From Mucor racemosus (lineage: Eukaryota > Mucoromycota > Mucoromycetes > Mucorales > Mucoraceae), in NCBI GenBank assembly GCA_027405735.1, contig JAPEHQ010000010.1:2108001-2172000 (forward strand): DNA of 64,000 bases, written 5' to 3'. The translations under genes and the position numbers were made by a program. Below are positions 59,801 through 64,000 of the stretch, piece by piece; position 1 is the first letter of the stretch, and every line of letters begins with the position of its first letter. Below the pieces are notes generated by a model, which was not told the DNA's origin, did not search any database, and worked only from the letters and a program-made list of their open reading frames with translations.

Positions 59801-60391
59801 AAAAAATGCAGAATAGCTTAGAGTTGAATCTTTGTTGTGAATACAAAAAGTTAATACCTCAGTTTAGATGCACAATTTATTATAAGCAATTTTAGGTCAA
59901 TCCTATTCAATGTTTGGCCAGTGCACTTATATTCTGCTATTAATATTTCTATTTTCCGAGAGATATCAATAGTCTATGGAGCGAAGGTACATCTTTGAAG
60001 ATTTTACATGATCCTGTTTAGGATACTGACTAAATATTGAGCTGCATTATGTAATACTTGCAGTAAATAACAAAGTTGTTTACTAAAATAAAAAAAAATA
60101 TAAAAATAAAAGCAGTAGAAACTAGAAATACAATTATTATCAACTTTTATTACAGAAGATTTTTGAAGATTTAAAATAATTGAAAAAGTATGAGGGTATT
60201 TATAATGATTTAGAGAATTTGGATACCATCAAACTTGAATGGATGTATAGTTAGTAATCTTCTAGTTTTGAGTACATTGTTATTGATTTAATATTTAAAG
60301 GGTAAATCATATAGAGCATTGACCATAAGGGATTGATGTCAGGTGTGACAATATCGACCTTTTTGGGAAATGGTTGTTTTTTTTATTATTG
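59801..60391. other. Spacer with a 45-bp fragment of LTR family 1
   Basis: Positions 60015-60059 match the first about 45 bp of the LTR at 14352 (TGTTTAGGATACTGACTAAA...). The similarity then stops. This could be a truncated LTR or a related family. The rest is featureless. Confidence 0.5.
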
Positions 60392-61264
60392 TTATATCTA
60401 TTTTATGTAACCTTGAATTAAGAGGTAATTTTTATATGCTTGAATCTTATTTATATTTATAGTGCAACTTTAATATAGATGAGCAGTTGACCAAATTGTT
60501 GATATCTTTGTTTATACAGTAATTGTTTGTTGTATTCCACCTACTAGCATCATACCTTATCACCTTCTACAGTATCAATACATCTTACAATCTATTGACT
60601 ACAGCATGTATTGAAGCGCAAGTCTTGATATGGGATATAAGAAGCTCCTAGCGTATCAAGTTTAATCCAGTAATTACCAAGAACGCTTTGACCTCAATTA
60701 TGACACCATATTATTTCATCCCAGCGGTTAATCAATCAATTAGCTATCAAATCAACATCCAAGAAGAATATTTAGCGTAGCATTAAAACAAGGCAACTCA
60801 CAAGCTCTGCAAGAACGATTAAATTATGATTCATCCATTTCAATCCATAGATTACTATCAAACAGATCTAATGGTTCAATAGTGCCTTAAATTACATCTC
60901 AGGATCTCAATGTCAAATTAACATAAAAAGCCATACTTTTATATCTAAATAAACGATATCTTGTTTTTACTATACAGTTGAAGAACTGATTCATTACTCA
61001 TTCTTTTATAATTGTATTCTTTTTTAAGTATTATTTATCAATCCTAAAAATATACGACATTGTTATTAATTTGGATAGAATCCTGTTTTGATATATATGT
61101 CATTTGTGTAATTGATTGCGCCGTGTTCAAGGGTGCTATCATCTACACGACATGTATGGTTCAAAAAGTTATTTCATATTTTTAGCATGCGTTTGTTATT
61201 GTGTTCAATTGAAGCGTTTGTTTATTATTATCAAGCGTTTTTAATATGTAATTCCACTGCAACT
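60392..61264 (+). repeat. Dispersed repeat R3, copy 2
   Basis: Matches 17172-18045 in the same orientation. It is interrupted by the LTR at 60528-61059. At the point where copy 1 has a 448-bp LTR, this copy is continuous (TTATATTTATAGTGCAAC). Confidence 0.7.
60528..61059 (+). mobile_element. Solo LTR, family 2 (532 bp)
   Basis: Starts TGTTGTATTCC and ends TATACGACA. It is flanked by the 5-bp duplication TTGTT at 60523-60527 and 61060-61064. R3 copy 1 shows the unoccupied site. The inverted relative at 45391-45919 is similar along its whole length. Strand is nominal. Confidence 0.88.
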
Positions 61265-64000
61265 ACATTTGCTTTTATTAATATAATTTATATATAGACA
61301 ATAGAATTCAATTTGTTGTTGATTTAGAGCAATACATGCAAGAACTAATATATTTACGATTATAATCATTTGTAAATATGTTTAATAACTATAATGCTGA
61401 CAGCATCAATGGTTTTTGCTAGAACATAAACTTAAATAACACTTATTGCTTAAATTTATATGCAAGCCAAATCTAAGATATTATATGTTACTTTATCATT
61501 CATAAAATCTAAACAAATTAACCTTCTTTAAACTTACTATTTTGGTTTTGTTGCGTCCACAGGTTATTATAGTAATTTGTAAGATAATGAACCCTTTATA
61601 TTGTAATCCTTATTGTGAAAGTAAGCTAACTACTGTGGGATGGCACTCCTAATTGTTCTCCGTTGAAAGATGATCCGGATTGTACGGGATATATGAGATA
61701 CTATATTTGATTGTATGAAATATGTGCCCCTCATGTATGCTATGTTATTGATGTAAATAAATACTGATCTAACGGATGAAATTGTAATATAGAATTTGTA
61801 TATAAAAAGGACAAATTATTGATATTAAATAAAGATTCTCTTCAGTTTTTGCGTGTGATTTAATTTAACCAGTTTCTTTATTAAATTATACATTTTTTCC
61901 TTGCTACAATATTTATTCTAAATCTTATGCAGTTCAGGTTTACGATTGTCAGCTGCAAAAAGATTTGTTTTCAAGTATAGCTACAATCATAACTATGTCC
62001 ATTAGGCAAGACATTAGATCAGTATTTTTTTTTTGTTTTTATATCATCATTTAAAATTTTATCACTTTTCTGGAATACTTAATGGGTTTGCAGCCAGTTC
62101 TAGCTTTTCGTTGAGTAGATATAAATATCATTATTGCCTTTGATTTGATCAGGTAATCATCAAGAAATACGTCTAACAATACAGTAGTAAGTAATGATAT
62201 TTAATCTTAGAATGCGGCTAAATGAAAATATCAGTCTCTAATATAGACTGATATTTATATTAAAAACATTAGTCCCTTATGTTAACATGCACATTCAGAT
62301 AAAAGAAAGGAATACCAGCGTGATAGTCTGATATGATGCCTTATCAAACGGTGAATAAATCCTTGGAATATGAAAATTAAAAGAGAGAAACACGCGTAGA
62401 AAAGGGGTTTCAAGGCTTTACATTATTTAGCACAATTAAAACCCTGCTAAATTGCTCATTTTAACCAATGTAAAGCAGCATTACAGCGCATGAGCCATAA
62501 ACTAAATAAAATAAACAATATCTGTTATTATAGAAACATACATTTTTCTACCAAAAAAACCGTCGTCTATCATATCATACATTCATTAAAAAATGCAAAA
62601 GCAAACCCGTAGAGCGACGCCATAATTAAGCATAGCAAGATTGAACGGCTAAGCCTCTCGTACTATAGTATATACAGTAGTATATCTAAATTTTAAATAA
62701 AAAAGCGCCCTTTTTATAACTTTTCTTATATTTAACCACGTATGGTCTGAAAATTCAGTTTTTGTGGCGGACATTTTCTGGACTCATTTTATCCTTACCA
62801 ACACTCATGATTTTAATCAAAAAACAGAAAAATCAAGTTTTGATACCAAAATCAACGTTTAAATATACTACATTGTGAGAAAAAATTGTAGCCATCACTA
62901 ATACACATTTTATAAAAGCTTAATATTGAATGTTAAGTAATGAAACTTTGCACTTTTGCCCCAAAAACGGTTTTTTGATTAAAGGATTTTCATGTTATAT
63001 TTTGCAATAAAAATGTTTATTATTTTTTATTGAGCAAATAGAGCACTAAATTCTGCATATGTGTATATTTTTTGTTTTTATAATTGATACTATGATTAAC
63101 TCTAGATTTGCAAAACCAAAAAAAAAAAAATTAAAAAATGTCAAAATTGATGATCTGGACAAAAATAATTTTCTAAATTAATATTCCGCTTATAAGCCTT
63201 GTAAGTCTTAAAAATAAGTGATTTTATAATACTTGAGAACTTTTTCAAGAATTTACAATGATGTACCCACTTGATTCAGGCTTATTACTGTAAATATTTA
63301 TATACGTTAATATTGTATGGTACAGTAGTTTATTTGATGATAGTATAGTCGTTATAATTATTGCGTTAGAAAAAATTAATATTGATTTTTAGTCTTATCT
63401 CTCCAATATCATAAACATAAACATGATCATCACTGGAACCTATTGGGCCAAGCCAATTTATTATTTAATGCTTTACCAGAACGAACTTAAGTACTTCCAA
63501 ATGGTTCCTTGGTATTTTCATTCAATTTCATAAATTAAATTGACTGGTGTTATCTACAATAGTATCAAACGTATCATCAGCCGGCCTTATGATGAATGTC
63601 AATCTAAAATCAGAAATATCCCATCGTCATTGTTATAAGCTATGGAAAGCTTGATTTTTAATAATACAGCAGTAATATAAAAATCAAGGTAATACTAATA
63701 GCATATGGTGGTGAGTATATAATATCTAAATAAGTTTAATGATGGAGTATGCTTTTAAAACCCTTTTAAAAACCCTGACGCGAACACAACATCTTAGTCC
63801 TGTAATTTCTATCCATCAAAATGTTGCGATTTCCATGATACAATGAATACACCACCTTTTATCAATCTTGACCTCGATGTACATTGGGTGTCAGTTTTTT
63901 ACCAGTTGTGATTTTTTTCGGATTCATTACTATTCAGTTATATTGAACGATGATTTGTAGCATTACCAAAAAAAAACAGAATAAATGCTTCAATAATTGT
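61265..64000 (-). repeat. Dispersed repeat R1, copy D (inverted, runs off the window)
   Basis: Reverse complement of R1 from the right boundary seen in copy B (about 16815) back to the part matching 11020-11100 in copy A, where the window ends. It contains the decayed WD-repeat exon (about 63400-63560, with a deletion) and the undisturbed target of the MITE present in copy C. Confidence 0.75.

Overview
The window looks like nuclear DNA of an early-diverging fungus, most likely Mucoromycota (Mucorales-like). The reasons are: very AT-rich intergenic DNA, many 50-100 bp introns with CTAAC/CTAAT-like branch sites, single-copy fungal genes (OPI1, SYG1/XPR1-type SPX-EXS, TFIIIC TFC6/sfc6, a QxxHH fatty-acid elongase), and retention of genes lost from many yeasts (a DIS3L-type exoribonuclease and the U11/U12 snRNP protein ZMAT5). 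The genus cannot be fixed from the sequence alone. Gene models below were spliced by hand, and reading-frame phase was checked at each junction.

Layout. 0.4-1.4 kb: TRM10 (-). 2.4-7.2 kb: a tRNA-Val(AAC) gene (-) with a full-length, apparently intact two-ORF LINE inserted against its 5' end. 7.2-19.0 kb: gene-poor repeat land with two copies of a large repeat (R1), solo LTRs, a palindromic tandem array and repeats R2/R3. 19.2-32.9 kb: gene island with AOS1 (SUMO E1), a secreted pepsin-family protein, RBX1, an MCUR1/CCDC90 protein, ZMAT5, OPI1 and RPL7. 34.2-44.2 kb: a LYR-motif protein, an SPX-EXS (SYG1/XPR1) protein and DIS3L. 44.3-47.5 kb: R2, an LTR and an R1 copy holding a TA-flanked MITE. 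48.9-57.3 kb: an LRR/F-box-like gene, TFC6, a hotdog thioesterase and an ELO elongase. 58.7-64.0 kb: R2, R3, LTRs and an inverted R1 copy that runs off the window.

How the parts connect. RNA biology recurs: TRM10 methylates tRNA, TFC6 belongs to the TFIIIC complex that marks tRNA genes, DIS3L degrades RNA, and ZMAT5 serves the minor (U12) spliceosome. DIS3L contains a textbook AT-AC U12-type intron, so the window carries both a minor-spliceosome component and a substrate for it. The LINE has used a tRNA gene as its target: its 14-bp target-site duplication is exactly the first 14 nt of the tRNA, leaving the tRNA intact with the element directly upstream. The repeat zones are layered. R1 and R3 copies act as empty-site controls for one another, which lets solo LTRs of three families and one MITE be delimited to the base with their target duplications.
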